A DNA stretch of 64,000 nt, from contig CAUDNR010000902.1 of NCBI GenBank assembly GCA_958430865.1, positions 8,172 to 72,171 on the forward strand, given 5' to 3'. Made by a program: the position numbers and the translations under genes. The number at the start of each line of letters is the position of its first letter. Position 1 is the stretch's first letter. This document shows, in pieces, positions 43,377-58,275 of the stretch. Under the pieces are notes generated by a model. It did no database searches. It was given only the letters and a program-made list of their open reading frames with translations, and had not been told where the DNA came from. The stretch is from Entrophospora sp. SA101 (lineage: Eukaryota > Glomeromycota > Glomeromycetes > Entrophosporales > Entrophosporaceae).

Positions 43377-43746
43377 AAAGAATTGAACAATTGTTTGTAT
43401 TGTGTATAATGTGATATTAATAATAATATAAATTTTTGATGATAGAAAGAAATAATAAAATAATAAAAGAAACTACAAAGATCTACAAAGAAGTGTGATT
43501 GAAAATGTCGTGATGATTATTGATGTTTTATGTTTTATAATATGATTGTAACGTGATTTTCAAGCTATGTATTATATGTATTACGAATAACCATATTAGG
43601 AAATAAAGAAGATCAAAAAAAATTTTTATTCAAAAAATTTTTGATATAATAAATTTGTTAATTTTTATTTCTCCTTCCTTTGTTTTTTTTCAATAATATT
43701 TATAATAACAAGTGTTTTACTAATATAAACTTTAAAATAAACCAGA
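43377..43746. other. AT-rich spacer
   Basis: Likely contains the adenylate kinase promoter; nothing specific was seen. Confidence 0.4.
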
Positions 43747-44865
<1,119 letters not shown>

Positions 44866-47800
44866 TTATAATTAATAGATGTCATATAATAATTTATTTA
44901 TTTAATTATTTTTAATTTAACCATTATTTACTTTACATTATTTAATATATATATTTTTTTTTTAATTAACTTACAAAAAAATAAAAAACACGAGAATCTA
45001 ATTTCTTTTTGATAAGTTATCCGCAGTAAATTATTTGCTTTTTTCAAGTGATTTATTTGTTATAATTCTCTGAGTTAATCTTGTGAATATGCGCCCAGAT
45101 TACACGAACTAACAGAAGGAATTCGATATTCCTTCATGTCACGGGATAATATTGAATTTTGGTGATAAATTTTTACGCAGTAATTTTGAGGTGATTAAGA
45201 AATAATTTTATCACTGGAATATAATCGAGAATATCATCATACATAACTCACATTTTTTTTCGATTATCTCGATCTCAAATCAATAGATAGATCAAATAAA
45301 GAATCAACTTAATTTATTATATGTAAGATGATGTGCGATGTACATAAAAATGGAGAAATGTCATTGTTTAAATACTTTGGTTATTATATATATGTATTAA
45401 TGAAAGGAAATATTTTCTTCAAGATTTAATAAGTTGATTTTTATATTCGTGCGTAATAATAGCGTGTGCTCTCACGTTTCATAAAGCTTAGGAGAAGATT
45501 TAATTTTTGTTCTTTGTTTCTTTAAAAGGAATATGATGATGATAATGATGATGATCCATGTAGTAAAGGATAAAGTTATATTGTTATTATAGTAATAATA
45601 AGTGTGAAAAAGGAATTGAAGATTAATTGTTATCAAAAGTGGTAGCAGAGTATCTGTCAAATTGTTTTAATCGAGATTTTTTTAAATCTTATTGATTTTT
45701 TTTATACTAAAAAAAAAAAATTTAAACAAAAAAGTAAAACAAACAGAAAGAAATCAAAGCGTAAGTAACAATTACAACTATAAGGACTACTTTTATATGT
45801 GTGTATGTGTACACGAGGGAAGCGCGTGACCTTTTCGGTCAATTTCTATATTTTTATTGTTTCTTGCCAAATAAAGATTTAATATTTCTATTTATATGAT
45901 GTGACTTATAATGAAATTTTTTTCTTTTAAAATATATAATTGACGCGTCTTAATTATTCGTGGTTTTTTTTTTTGTTTATTAACTTAACGTAATGTCTAG
46001 TGATGAAATCTTTTTACAAAAAAAATTTTGTCGCGATATTACGAAAAAGTGATAAATTTAATTTTATCACATGTGATATTAAATGTATATTCTCGCCAAT
46101 TTTTAATTTTTTTTATTGTCATTGTTTTCAATTGCTAATTGTGTGAATTATTTCATATAAATAATATGTGCATTATCTCTTATGTAAATCTAAATAATAA
46201 CATAACCAACTAGTTACACCATTTAATATTTCGTTGTTTGAATTTTGCCATTATTATTATTTTCCATCTACTAACTCATTTCATTTACTACTCCAAATAC
46301 ACACGCACACAATTAAAACTATTTCTATAGTGGAATTATTGCATGTGTATTTATTATTACTGCGTATTATAATTAGATATTTATTATTATTTTCATTAGA
46401 TGTATGAGGAAAAAAAATATCAAAACGCCAAACCTGATTTATCATTATTGTTATTATAAAATCAAAAACTTCCTAGTTATTTTTGATTATTTATATATAA
46501 ACAAGGATAAATTTGGGTTGATTAAGCGTTGGTTAATCGAATGACATTAAGCGGCAGATTACATGTAATTGAATTATTAATTAATTGATGGTTTTTTTTT
46601 TGAAAAACAAGAATTATTATTATTATAATGATTATTAAATTAAAATCCTTCTGAGAACAATGAGAGCTTTTATTTTTGGTTTCGTTCATTTCCATAAAAA
46701 GATTTACGATAAATATTACATCTTACATTTAATAAAATTTTGTGTACCACCTGCTTACATAATGGACATGATAATAATTGCTCGTTAACTACCGCCACGA
46801 ATTATTCCATTATAAAAGTTATCAAAGAGCAAAATTATTATGTGATTATTATGATTATTATGATTAATATTAACATTTATTTTTTCGAACGAGTGTGAGC
46901 TTGCTAAAACCTAATAAAAAAATTCTATCATCTAACAAATATGTCGTCACTCAGAAACAATGGATTAATCCGAGGTGACACAACCTATTTTGCGTGGCCC
47001 TGGGTAACATCTAAATATATACAATCATGTGATTAGCTATGCCAATGTCTAATTTACACTTTTTTAGTAACTTGCATATAATATCTTGCATGAATGGATC
47101 CATCAATCAGATAAAATATTAAATCATGGCAAAAACTTTATATAAATACTACTACTACAGTATCAAATCCGCCACCATCAAAAATAGATTCACAAACAAT
47201 TAATTGAATAGAGGATGTAAAGCTAAAAATGATGTTACCGTGGGAAAATCCAATGTGCCAGTACAAGTCCAAGCAATTCTGTAAGAGGGAATTTTATTCT
47301 TTGATTTATTACCTGTTATAGATCTAAACTGATAGGGTTGTTGAATTTCACAATCAAGTTCCCTTTGACTGTTATGAAGGAAAATTATTTTTTTTCAGTC
47401 AAAAGATAACTTTTCATAATTAAAATTTACTTGCAAGAATTGTTTTTTTACGGAGCATGACCAAATTCATCTTTTCGCAACACATCACTAAAATTCATCT
47501 TTTCACAACACATCACCAAAATTCATATTTTTTTTTACAAACCTGTTAATTAATATATCACGATTAGAAGGTTTAATGTGGCATCGCGGTCTAATCACGA
47601 ATATATACGTATATTTTACTAATTGGAATCTTCTATTTATTTATTTATTATCCTTGTGAATAAATTGACTCTGTAAATTGTTGTCGCCTAAACTGTTTTA
47701 GAAAAAAACTTTTCGATCTTCTTTATATGAATTTGCCATAAAATAATTATTCCATTGATTCAAGAAATGGCATCGTCATACTACATAATCTTTTTGTTTC

Positions 47801-48851
47801 AAAACATGGTCTTTTTTGTGACACATCCATTTTTGAGTTATCTGGTCCATAGATAAGTTATAATTGAAATTGAAAATGGCATCGTGTAACAAGACCTTTC
47901 TACTAAATAAACACAAGTCTTATAATAAGGATATATAGAAGAATAGCTAGGGTACATGCAAAGAAAAGTACACTTCCTTAATCTACACATTTGAATGAAA
48001 AATTCATGGGACATAAAACCATGTAAACCCGTCTTTTAATAAATATGACGTTAATATATTTTCAAAAATTTTATTTATTCAATTGTAATGGTTCACTGAC
48101 CAATTTATTGATTCATTTATTCATTTATATGATATTTTAATAATTTACTACCAATAATACATTATCATCCGATGCCCCGTCACCAATTCATTCACATTCA
48201 TAATAAATTAAAGAAAAAATTTTTATCAACTCAATTTTTTTATTCCATATGAAATCAATTTTCGTGATATAAATATGGGGGTTACTAGCTTTGAAAAGAA
48301 ATATCAATTGTGATATAATAATATTATTAAAGCTGGTGATTTGAATAAAGTAATTCTTTTTTTTATTCATTATATAGCTAGTAACTATATGTGGAGAAGG
48401 GGGGATAATATTTAATAGATTTACGATATTTTTAGTAATTTCCTAAAAATAAAATGATAGCATTCATATTTACTCAGTCAACGATAATTATTATTAAGGA
48501 ATAAAAATGAAGGAAGGAAGAAAGAAATGAAATGAAGGAAGAAAGAAGAAGGGAAGGAGGGAAGGATAGGAGGGAGAAGGAAAACATTTCATTTTAATAA
48601 TTTTCATTTTTAATTGCAAAGTGATCAGGTTTAAATAGACGTCATTTTACCGTTGTATTACGTTTTACAAAGTAATAAAAGAATCGCTTTGTTCAATTGG
48701 AGGCACAATCACAATAATAATAATAATAATAATAATAATAATTAATGATGTAATACAAAATTTTTCTAATTCAAAAACCATGTCGCACAAACGTAGACAT
48801 TTTTATTATATTGTTGAAAGGTTATTTCTTAAAAAAAAAAAATAGGCTTAA
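44866..48851. other. 4 kb gene-poor AT-rich region
   Basis: I saw no supported gene on either strand; open frames are short and low-complexity. It includes A/T runs, a repeated ATTCATMTTTTCRCAACACATCAC unit near 47,463-47,510, purine-rich GGAAGGAAGAAAG near 48,510-48,580 and an (AAT)n run near 48,714-48,742. It is probably the regulatory flank of ADK1 and the TBC gene. Confidence 0.5.
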
Positions 48852-49631
48852 ATGGAGTATAAAGAAAGGTAAATATTTATTTATATTAAATAAGTAAAGT
48901 TGCTTTTAATAATTTTTCTTTATTTCTTTAGACTTGTACAATTTGAAAGTATTCTTAGTACAAAAGATTTAAATGAGGATCATATTATAGATCTATACAA
49001 GTTTCGACATCTATGTTTTCGTGGTATGAGTTTAAATATATTTACTTATATATTTTTATTTCAATACCTTGCTTAATTTGTTAATCAACTTAACCTTTCA
49101 GGGATTCCTGATGAGCCTGGTATCAGACAAAAAAGTTGGAAGGTTGTTGTCATTACAATTATTATTATTGTAGTTTTTTTTAACGGAGAAAAAATTATAT
49201 TAACAATATATACGCATAATAAAGATATTATTAGGTTATTTGCCAACTGACAAAAGGAAATGGCATAAAACACTTGATGAAAATAGAGAAACTTATTACG
49301 TTAGTCATCATCGTCATTATCAATATACATAATATGTATATATATGTATTTTATTTATTAATTTATTTGTTTGTTTATTTATTTATTTAGAGTTTCGTTA
49401 GGGACTTGCTGGCGAACCCAAGTGAAGAAGAATTAAGAAATCCCAATTTTACAACAGACGATCATGTAATTGTAATTAATAAACTAATAATTTTTATTTT
49501 TTTTATTTTTGTAATTATTAATAATATAATCGTGTTTTTTTTTCGTTATATATTTACATTTTATAAATTATATTTATTCCAAATTTTTTTCTTTTTCCAA
49601 TCAATCAAAAAAATTATAATATTATAATAAA

Positions 49632-49712
<81 letters not shown>

Positions 49713-51846
49713 TACTATTACTATTATTATAATATAATCTTCAATAGCCATTAAATTCAGCGCCAAATTCAAAATGGGCAGAATATTTTGCGGACAATGT
49801 AATATTAGAGCAAATAGATAATGATGTAAGACGGACATTACCAGATCTTGCATTTTTTCATTTACCAGTACCGCATAGTTCACTATGTCCACTAAGTCCA
49901 AAACTTTCACCAAAAGATATTATTAATAATATTAATAGTAGTAGTAGCAGCAGTAATTATAATTATAATAATAATAACAGCAACAACAACAAAAATTATG
50001 GTGGTGCTATTTCTCCTTCAATATTTGAAACTTTAGATTTGACAAATGACGATGATATGAGCAATTATAGTGATTCCACTGTGATGACACCAAATTCTGA
50101 ATTAGATGCTGAGGTTGCTGCTTTAGAAGCTCAATTAACCATAATAGCGTATGAGCAACAGCATAATCAGAAATCATTAAATAAATATAACAATAATAAT
50201 AATAATAGTAGTAGTAGCAGTAGCAGTAGTGGTAGTGGTAATAATAATAGGAATAATAATAATGATTATAATTCACCATATTCATCTAGGTCAACATCAA
50301 TATCTTACAACACACACATTGATTTCTATGATAATAATAACGATTTTAATAGTAAAAATAATCCTGTTACACCAATACCGACACGGCGATCAATATTTAG
50401 GCGCGTGCAGCACATAAATAAAAATAGCGTTATAAGAGGGGGAGGAGGGTCTGATGGGTCATGTGATGATGGAGAGATAGATTTACACTGGGAAGCGATA
50501 GAAAGAATCTTATTTATCTATGCAAAGTTAAATCCTGGCGTTGGATACGTACAAGGAATGAATAAGATACTTGGACCAATTTATTATACCATGGCAAACG
50601 ATAGTGATGAAAAGGGAAGAGCACATGCAGAGGCAGATTCATTTTTTATATTTACATTGTTGATGTCACATGTTCGTGATCATTTTGTTGGAAGCTTGGA
50701 TATGGATGATTCGACTGGTATTGGGCATACAATGAAAAAATTAAATAGACGATTAAAAAATTTTGCGTATGATTTATGGGCTGATTTAGTATGTAGATAA
50801 TATATATGTGATATTTTAATGCGATTAATTACAATTGATTGATATAATTGATATAAATATAATTTTACAAAAAAATTTTTTTTTTATAATTAGGAAAAAA
50901 AAGGATTACATCCAACTTACTACTCATTTCGATGGATAACAGTAATGTTAACACAAGAATTCACATTGCCAGATGTAATTAGATTATGGGATTCTATATT
51001 CGCAGATAGAGATGTTGAAGAGTCAAATAGTGGATTTGAATTTTTAATAGATTTTTGTTGTGCAATGTTAATGTATGTATAATAATAAAAATTTATTAGA
51101 TTGATTGTTAATTATTGCTTTGTTTATTAAAAAAACATTTTTTATTTATTTATTTAGATGTGTAGAAAAACAATTACTTGCGGGAACATTACAAGATAAT
51201 ATAAAATTATTGCAGGTAAATATCATTATAGACAATTAATTATTTACGATTTGATAATTATAAATAATTTAATTGATTATAATAACGATCAACATATGCA
51301 TTAATAATATCCATCACCATTATTTCCATCTCAATAATACAGAATTATCCAATACAAGACCCATTGATAGTATTATCAGAAGCATATGTAATGCGAGAGG
51401 AAAGATTGTTGGCCAAGCTAAATGGAGAAGATATCGACATCTCATCAGACACAGAAGCAGAAGATAACGAATATTACGCATCATATGGAGCTAGTGGAAA
51501 TGTATATTACGATAATTACCAAAATAAATCACTGTCAATATATAATAATAAAAATCCAATAACGACAACAACAGCTATAAATGCAACATATCAACGAGCT
51601 CAAGAAGTAAAGCTTAAAGGATTGGCCATGTTGAGAAAAGTCAAAGATGTAATGAATGGTGCTAGTGCTAATGGTAATATCAGTAGTAATGCTAGTAATG
51701 GCGTTGGAACAAACAACAACAACAACAATCATAGTTATTGGAATCAACAAAATAATAATAATGTTAACAATGTTAGTAATAATGGAATTAATAGTTTTGC
51801 CAATAAATTTTCGATGGTATGGAAGAAAAGCAACACCATTGTATAA
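48852..51846 (+). CDS. TBC-domain Rab GTPase-activating protein (TBC1D13-like)
   Basis: Nine exons (48,852-48,868, 48,932-49,023, 49,102-49,142, 49,225-49,299, 49,391-49,465, 49,748-50,788, 50,894-51,072, 51,158-51,215, 51,343-51,846) encode 693 residues. The TBC domain starts with GIPDEPGIRQKSWKILLGYLP. The arginine finger is in IDNDVRRTLPD and the glutamine finger in GVGYVQGMNKI; later motifs are HPTYYSFRWI, LPDVIRLWDSIFAD and FEFLIDFCCAML. TBC1D13-type proteins act on Rab GTPases in endosomal traffic. About 190 residues of Asn/Ser-rich, probably disordered sequence lie between the two catalytic fingers, where relatives have a much shorter loop. The C-terminus (from about 51,550) is again Asn-rich. 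Intron 5 holds a long (ATT)n repeat. Confidence 0.92.
49627..49735. repeat. (ATT)n microsatellite in TBC intron
   Basis: About 35 trinucleotide units, slightly degenerate at the 3' end (CTATTA), directly before the 3' splice site of intron 5. Confidence 0.9.
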
Positions 51847-54112
51847 TAATAACAACAAAAATTTTATTTATTTGACTTCTTTTTTAAAATTATTTATATT
51901 TAATTGTTTAATTTATTTATTTATTTTATTTAATTGTTAATTGTTGTTTTGATTAGTTTAATTAATTGATCAATCAAAAAAAAAAATACATATATTAATT
52001 GTTAATTGTAAAGAGGGAAAAAAATTTGGTGGAGGCAATAATATAAAAAATAGATAGTATAATTACTAATTGTAATGATAATAAATTATTTTTTTATCTC
52101 GTCAATCAATGCATTCGCTTTTTTACAAGCTCTTATATTAAGTCCGCGTTGTCTCTGATTTCTATTTTAGGAAGTTTCCCTTTTATATTTATATTTTATA
52201 TTGACGTGATTGTTGAGGTAGCTGGCTGGAACAGTGAAAAAGTTTTTTAATGATCGTCAAGGCCCCGTCTAGTTCATTAAAGTTAGCATTGCACCAATTG
52301 AAGTGATGATATCATTGTTTATATGAAGGCTGGCTGGCTCATTTAGAAACCCAAGAACCCATGACACATATTGCCGAGTGCAAGAAATGATATCATGTGA
52401 GGAATCCGTAACGATAATAGTATAAGTTGTACGTCCCAATGATCATTTAGGGTATTGTATGATGAAGAGATTCATAGAATGACTTAATTGAAATGTGATT
52501 TGTAAATTGGGGGCGGTGATGAGATAATATAATTTTTATTTTGTCTTCCTTCGGGCTATAATACTTTATTTGACTATTTGAATTATTTTAAACAAAAATG
52601 GCACGCCCCTATATGATGATACAAAGGTACAGGGAATAAAAACTCCAATTCATTGTTGAGGTGAATCGATAGTTGTTTTATTCAAGAACATTCGGAACCA
52701 AATGATTTGGATGCATTAATGGAACTACAAAAAGAAGGCTTGATCTGAATTGTGAAAATCACGCAATAAAAAAATTATTATTATTATTATTCTTATTATT
52801 ATTATTAATAGATTATTATTATTATTATATTATTATATTATTATTATTATTATTATTATATTATATTATATTAATTAATTATTAATTAATTATTTTATAA
52901 GCTAATTAAGCAACTTGAATAGTAAAAATTTATCAGACGGACAAAAAAAATTATATAATCATAAAGTCTTGTTATTTTTATCATACCCTACCACACAAAA
53001 TTTGTATCAATTTAAACTTTATTAAATTGCCAAATAAAGTAATGATACTCAAGAGAAAATTGAAAAAAATGAGTGGAAGAAAAAGAAAAAAAAAACTTGT
53101 TTTTAAACTTGAAAAAAATTATGTCAGAAACACAACTGGAAATATTTTTTTGCATTAAATGAAATGCTCGGTTTGTATACTCCATTTATTTATAATTATA
53201 ACATTATATTATAATAATAACAAACAACCAATTAATATGCACACGTAAAATTCATATTTATAATAAATAATTTTAATTTTTTAAGAACAATTAACAATAA
53301 CAAGGAGAAAGGAGGATAATGGATACATTAAAGGAATAATAATAAGTGGGCTAATTTGTTAAAAGTTTATTATTAAGTTAGGGATAAAGAAGAGGAGGCC
53401 AAGATTTGTTGTTCATCATATGTAGTTAGAAGATATTTGTAGTATTGCCGATTATTTCTAAACTTGTTGTTCATCTTATGATCTCTTGTGTAACTTTAAT
53501 ACCACCAATTTAATAAATTAAAAAAAAACACGCGTAAATAATTTCACTAAAAATCAAAGTTTATTTATTTTGTTTTTTCTTCGAGAAAAAACTTTAGATT
53601 CAAAAATTAGATTTGAATTTACAAATTTACAAAGATAAAAGAAAAATTTGGGTTGATTTTTTTTCTACATTACTATATTTAATCGGGATCAATGCTCACT
53701 CGCTCACAACATTTACTAATGATATGCATGATGACGATGATCATTATTATTAAACAAGTTATAGTTAATACGTTTTATTTACATTCATCATCATCAAGGA
53801 GGAGGAGCAGGAGAAGGAGGAGGGGAGAAAAGTCTTTTGGTATTGTTGTGTAACGCAATGAAAAAACGATAATGAAATAAATTTGCTTAAAAGTGAAAGT
53901 GTTTTTTTTTTGATTTTTGTTATATAGTTTTTGATTAATGTTTTAAATTGTGTGTATTGTGGGAAAAAAAATTTTACCCTGGAGAAAATAATATAAAAGA
54001 AGAAAAATAAATAAATAAACAATTCAATTCCTCTTCCATCCCACTTCGTTCATCCATTCATCAAAAACGATCGGGTCGTCAACGATCCGCACACATCACA
54101 ATATCCAGAAAT
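51847..54112. other. Gene-poor AT-rich region
   Basis: No gene supported. It includes an (ATT)n/(TTA)n cluster near 52,770-52,890 and a slightly GC-richer stretch at about 52,200-52,640 without clear coding frame. Confidence 0.5.
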
Positions 54113-54871
54113 TTATGATATTTTTGATGGCACAACGAAATCGCTATTTGGAAAGAAGAATTCATCGCCCTCTACATCAAAATCATCACCATCAATTGAG
54201 CTGCAAGTTGAACTGGTTATGCTTCCGGAATCATCGGCGTCATGATTTACATCGTCAATTATAGTAGCAAATCTAACAAATTTTGTGGTCGCTGAACTTC
54301 TTCGAATGCGATGATGATGAGGTTTAGTATTATAGTTGATATGATCGTACTCATGTGAAGTGGTGCTGATAGTTTTATTGTTGTTGTTAGAAGCAGTGTT
54401 GTTGTTGTTGTCGAAAGTTGAGGTGGAAACAAAGGAATTGTTATCATCGTTGGAAAAATCGGATGAATAAGATGAGGAGAGTGAGCTGTTGGAAGATAAA
54501 GATGAAGTTCTTAAGTTACGACGATAATAATTATAATATGGTATATTATTAGAAGTATTAGTAGCAGTTTCGTTTATTTTTTGTAAACCGTTGTTATTGT
54601 TGTTGTTGTTATTGATGATATAGGTGTCGAATGACGGAGGTTTGCGTAGTTTTTTTTGTGATTTTTTTTTATTTTGTTGCTGTAATTTTAATAGTTGAGT
54701 TTGTTGTTGTTGTTGTTGTTGTAAATGATTATTACAGGCTAGAATCGTTGTTGTTGCTGTAGGAGAACTACTACCAGGTGTAGTTGTTGATATAGGCGAA
54801 CTATTAAATGCTGTTATATGAAAAAATTTTGATGGAGTTGTGGTTGTGGTTGTGGTTGTGATTGTACTCAT
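54113..54871 (-). CDS. Intrinsically disordered Asn/Ser/Thr/Gln-rich protein with a PP1-docking-like motif
   Basis: A single-exon minus-strand frame of 252 residues starts at the ATG at 54,871. It opens with Thr runs, then a poly-Gln (about residue 50-57), a basic patch (NKKKSQKKLRKPPSFD), Asn runs, a Ser-rich stretch and a His/Arg patch. Near residue 196 comes KFVRFATIIDDV, matching the [RK]-x-[VI]-x-[FW] docking motif of protein phosphatase 1 regulators. An acidic end follows (DGDDFDVEGDEFF). Low complexity alone could give long frames, but the ordered basic, RVxF-like and acidic blocks and the clean start and stop favour a real gene. A PP1 regulatory role is inference. More than 2 kb of flanking sequence on either side has no gene. 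Confidence 0.6.
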   Translation of the reverse strand: MSTITTTTTTTTPSKFFHITAFNSSPISTTTPGSSSPTATTTILACNNHLQQQQQQQTQLLKLQQQNKKKSQKKLRKPPSFDTYIINNNNNNNNGLQKINETATNTSNNIPYYNYYRRNLRTSSLSSNSSLSSSYSSDFSNDDNNSFVSTSTFDNNNNTASNNNNKTISTTSHEYDHINYNTKPHHHRIRRSSATTKFVRFATIIDDVNHDADDSGSITSSTCSSIDGDDFDVEGDEFFFPNSDFVVPSKIS

Positions 54872-57800
54872 TTTTATAAAGTTGTTATAAATTGTTATTA
54901 TTAAAAAAGTTGTAGAAAAATGATTTTTATTTTTATAGAGGTTATAATATTATTGTTATTAAGTTATTTATTTTTATTAAATAAATTATTATTTTTTTCG
55001 AAAATGAAAAAAAAAGATAAAGATTTTATTTTTTTTTTTTAAAGTTGTTGGAGAAATTGAGAAAAAAAAGTAGAAGATAAAAACTTCATCCTTTTTATTT
55101 ATATAATTTTATTTTCCTTCACAAATAAAAAAAAAATTTTAAAATGTCCAATATAAAAAAATTTTTTTTAATTCAATTTTAATTTATATATATATATATA
55201 TTATATAATAAATATTTTTTATGTGGCAAAAAAAAAAAAAAAAAAATAGGAGAAATTAATATAATAATAATATTAAATAATTACATCACTCAAATCACTA
55301 TTCATTAATTTTTGATTTTTGATCACAATAAAAAACCACAGCTTATTCGTAATTATCACTTAAAAAATTCGCTATACAAGGAAATAAATCAAAGATTAAC
55401 CAATCAACCAATCAATTAATAAATCATTCATACACACAATCATAAAGGTTATTCTAAAATCATTCCTGTGTACGAACGAGCAAAGCAAAGTTGTCTTTAT
55501 TATCATTCAAAAATAAATTTATTTTTACTCATTGAAAATATCTTTGGTTTTGTTATTTTAAATATAATATTATGTATTTGGTTAAATCCACTATTGTATG
55601 TATGCATTTACGTAATGATAATAGTTAACGTGCAAAATTAATGCCATAACAGTAACGTGTAAACACTAACTGTTAATGTTGCGCGTGATGTGTCAAACTG
55701 GTGATGTATGGCATATGATATATTTGTTGGTGATATAAAGTAGGTGATTTAAAATTTTAAAATTTTTTTTTTAAAATTCTCTCATACAATTGCATAAATA
55801 ATAATAACATACATGATGTATGCATTGCTACTACTAATACTAAAACTTACTAATTTACTCCAACAAATCAATTGACAAACAATAACAACAATTATTATAA
55901 TTATTCCTATTATTAAACTTTATCAAATATCCATATTCACCCGAGAGCTCTCTCTCTTTCAATCGACCAAAAAAAATAATTTTTAAAAAATTTCTAATCA
56001 ATAAATATACCGTTTTTAATATCTTTTAATTTTTATAATTTACCAATTTGATATTAATAGTTATTTATTTAGTTAATCCAATAAAAAATTCGACTTAAAC
56101 AAATCAATGGCTTAAATTAATATTAATTGATGTTAATTATCCTTAATTGTCAAATGACCTTTTGTATATATAATTTCTTTATCTATGTAGTTTTTTCACT
56201 ATCTTTCGATTTATTTATCACCTATTAATTGCTTGATAATATTGTATAGACCAATATAAATCCATACACATCATTCACTCGCTAATTTCACCAAATTTTG
56301 TTGGTTGTTGTTAAAACAAAAGCGAAACATTATGTATTGTTTTGATTATTTTTTTTAATAAATATTATGTAATTATTATATTTTAGCGATGATAATATAT
56401 AATACATTCATTATTATTCAATTATAGTTTCAAATTTTACAATTTTTTTTTAATTTCGTCATTCATTTTAGATCAGAGAAAGAAAAGGATTGCAGAGAAG
56501 TAATTTTTTTACATGTGGCTAAATAATACTTTCTTACAGTGTTAGGTAGTATATGCAGTATATGCAAACTCAAAATCTCGTCAACATTCAACTTACGTAT
56601 ATACACATTCATTCACGTACAAAAAAAAACCTTTTTTTTTGATCCGTCTTTTTTTTATTGTACAAATTCGGAAAATCAATGAGAATAACAAAAGTAATTA
56701 TTGTTATTATTATCGTCGAAAAATAAAACAGAAATTTTTTTGTTGAGCCTGCTGCAAAGATAACTTATCGGAAAAATATTTAATTTATTATATAATACAC
56801 ATACGTACTTGTATTAATTTATTTATTTATTATTATGTTCGAACCTAGAATATACAATACAAATGGAACAAACTTTGAGAAACTCAAATCCGAATCACAT
56901 AAAAAAAATTTTTCCAACACCAATCAATTCGGATCTTAAAATAGCAATATGTCTTTCATGTAAAGAAAACATAATATAACTACTTTGTTCTTTGTTTGTC
57001 GAACAAAAAACTTTCATCTATCTTTATATTACATATTTGGCAATAATTTGTGTGGGGTAATACAAACAACAAATTCATCATATGACCACCAAACACAAAA
57101 AAAAATGTAATAATATTATATATTATTTGTTGTTGTTGACACGCGAATTCCATTGATGTCGATTCAATCTTCTAAATATGTTGTTAATCATGGATGGATT
57201 TTGGATGAGCGTGTGTGTGCGAGTGAAATGATTAGAAGTTAGTTAGTTGGGAGTTTTCCAGGTTAATTAATGGTTTAGTTCCAATCATACGATCATTCAG
57301 ATGATAAATAATATCATTTGACTTGAAAAAATAAAGGAACGAAAGAAGGAGAATGGCACAGTGAAAGGGAAGGATAAAAGGTGGCCAAACTATAAAAATA
57401 TGAATGAATGAATGTAAATTATGTACATTTCAATAAAATAAATTGGTCACACATTAAAATAATTTAATTTTCACATTTTCTTAAATTATTAAAAAAAGGG
57501 AGAATAAGAAATCCAATAAAACGTATGAATATTTGTGTTTTTTTAATAAAGGTTAAAAACAATATTATGAGACGTACATTATGTGTGATGACGCTATATT
57601 TCATTTAAAGTTATTTACCTATGTAATGCGGGTTAGACAATTTGTTTGATTAAACAACGTTTGGATGGATTAAGATTGTGTGGATGAACCTTATATCCAA
57701 ATAAATCTTGAATAATAAGATATAATATAATATCATATTTATTATTAATTTATTCCATTGTGCAATGCATGCATTATATTTTGATGTTTATTTAAAAAAA

Positions 57801-57894
57801 AAATGAAGAAAGAATTTATAAAAAAACCGCCAGTACAGCTTCTTTCTTTACCAAAATGTAATTTTGAATGGACTAATTTGATGTACAAAAACAA
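54872..57894. other. Gene-poor AT-rich region
   Basis: No coding region, RNA gene or long repeat was found. The first few hundred bases probably hold the promoter and 5' UTR of the disordered-protein gene, with many A and T runs. Confidence 0.45.
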
Positions 57895-58275
57895 ATATTT
57901 ACATGCATGCACATTCACATTTACATCATAACCATTTATTACAGGGTATTTATTACCCTGTAAACAGGCACGTGGTCAGGTGATTATTTTCGTTACATAG
58001 TCATTTGGATGAAGCTTTAATGTATATAGTCAAGTTAACAATAAAAACCATTTTTCACATTTTTACTTACTTAATGCGTAAATATATATAATTTATACGC
58101 ACATTCACATATTACATCATAACCATGATTTCAGGGTGTTAGCCCTGTAAACAGTCACGTGCGCACGTGATATTTTTGTTGCATTCCTTTCTTTTGAAGA
58201 GAAGGAAGGAGGCTTTAACTGTAATCAAAACAACAATAAAAATTTTTACTTATTTTACTTTTGATACACAAATAT
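57895..58275. repeat. Diverged tandem duplication with a conserved hairpin and CACGTG
   Basis: Two units of about 185 bases share CACATTCACAT, ACATCATAACCAT, then a hairpin and AAACAG[G/T]CACGTG. Unit 1 hairpin: CAGGGTA-TTTAT-TACCCTG near 57,942-57,962; unit 2: CAGGG-TGTTAG-CCCTG near 58,132-58,147. Both are followed by a CACGTG E-box and, further on, by AACAATAAAAA. The units differ elsewhere, so the hairpin and E-box look preferentially kept. Confidence 0.6.

Noticed and set aside
45640..45670. Possible tRNA-like motif (GGTAGCAGAGT)
   Set aside because: No acceptor stem, anticodon arm or T-loop consensus could be placed around it.
49614..50285. Minus-strand Ile- and Tyr-rich frames
   Set aside because: Mirror of the (ATT)n intron repeat and of the Asn/Ser-coding exon of the TBC gene.
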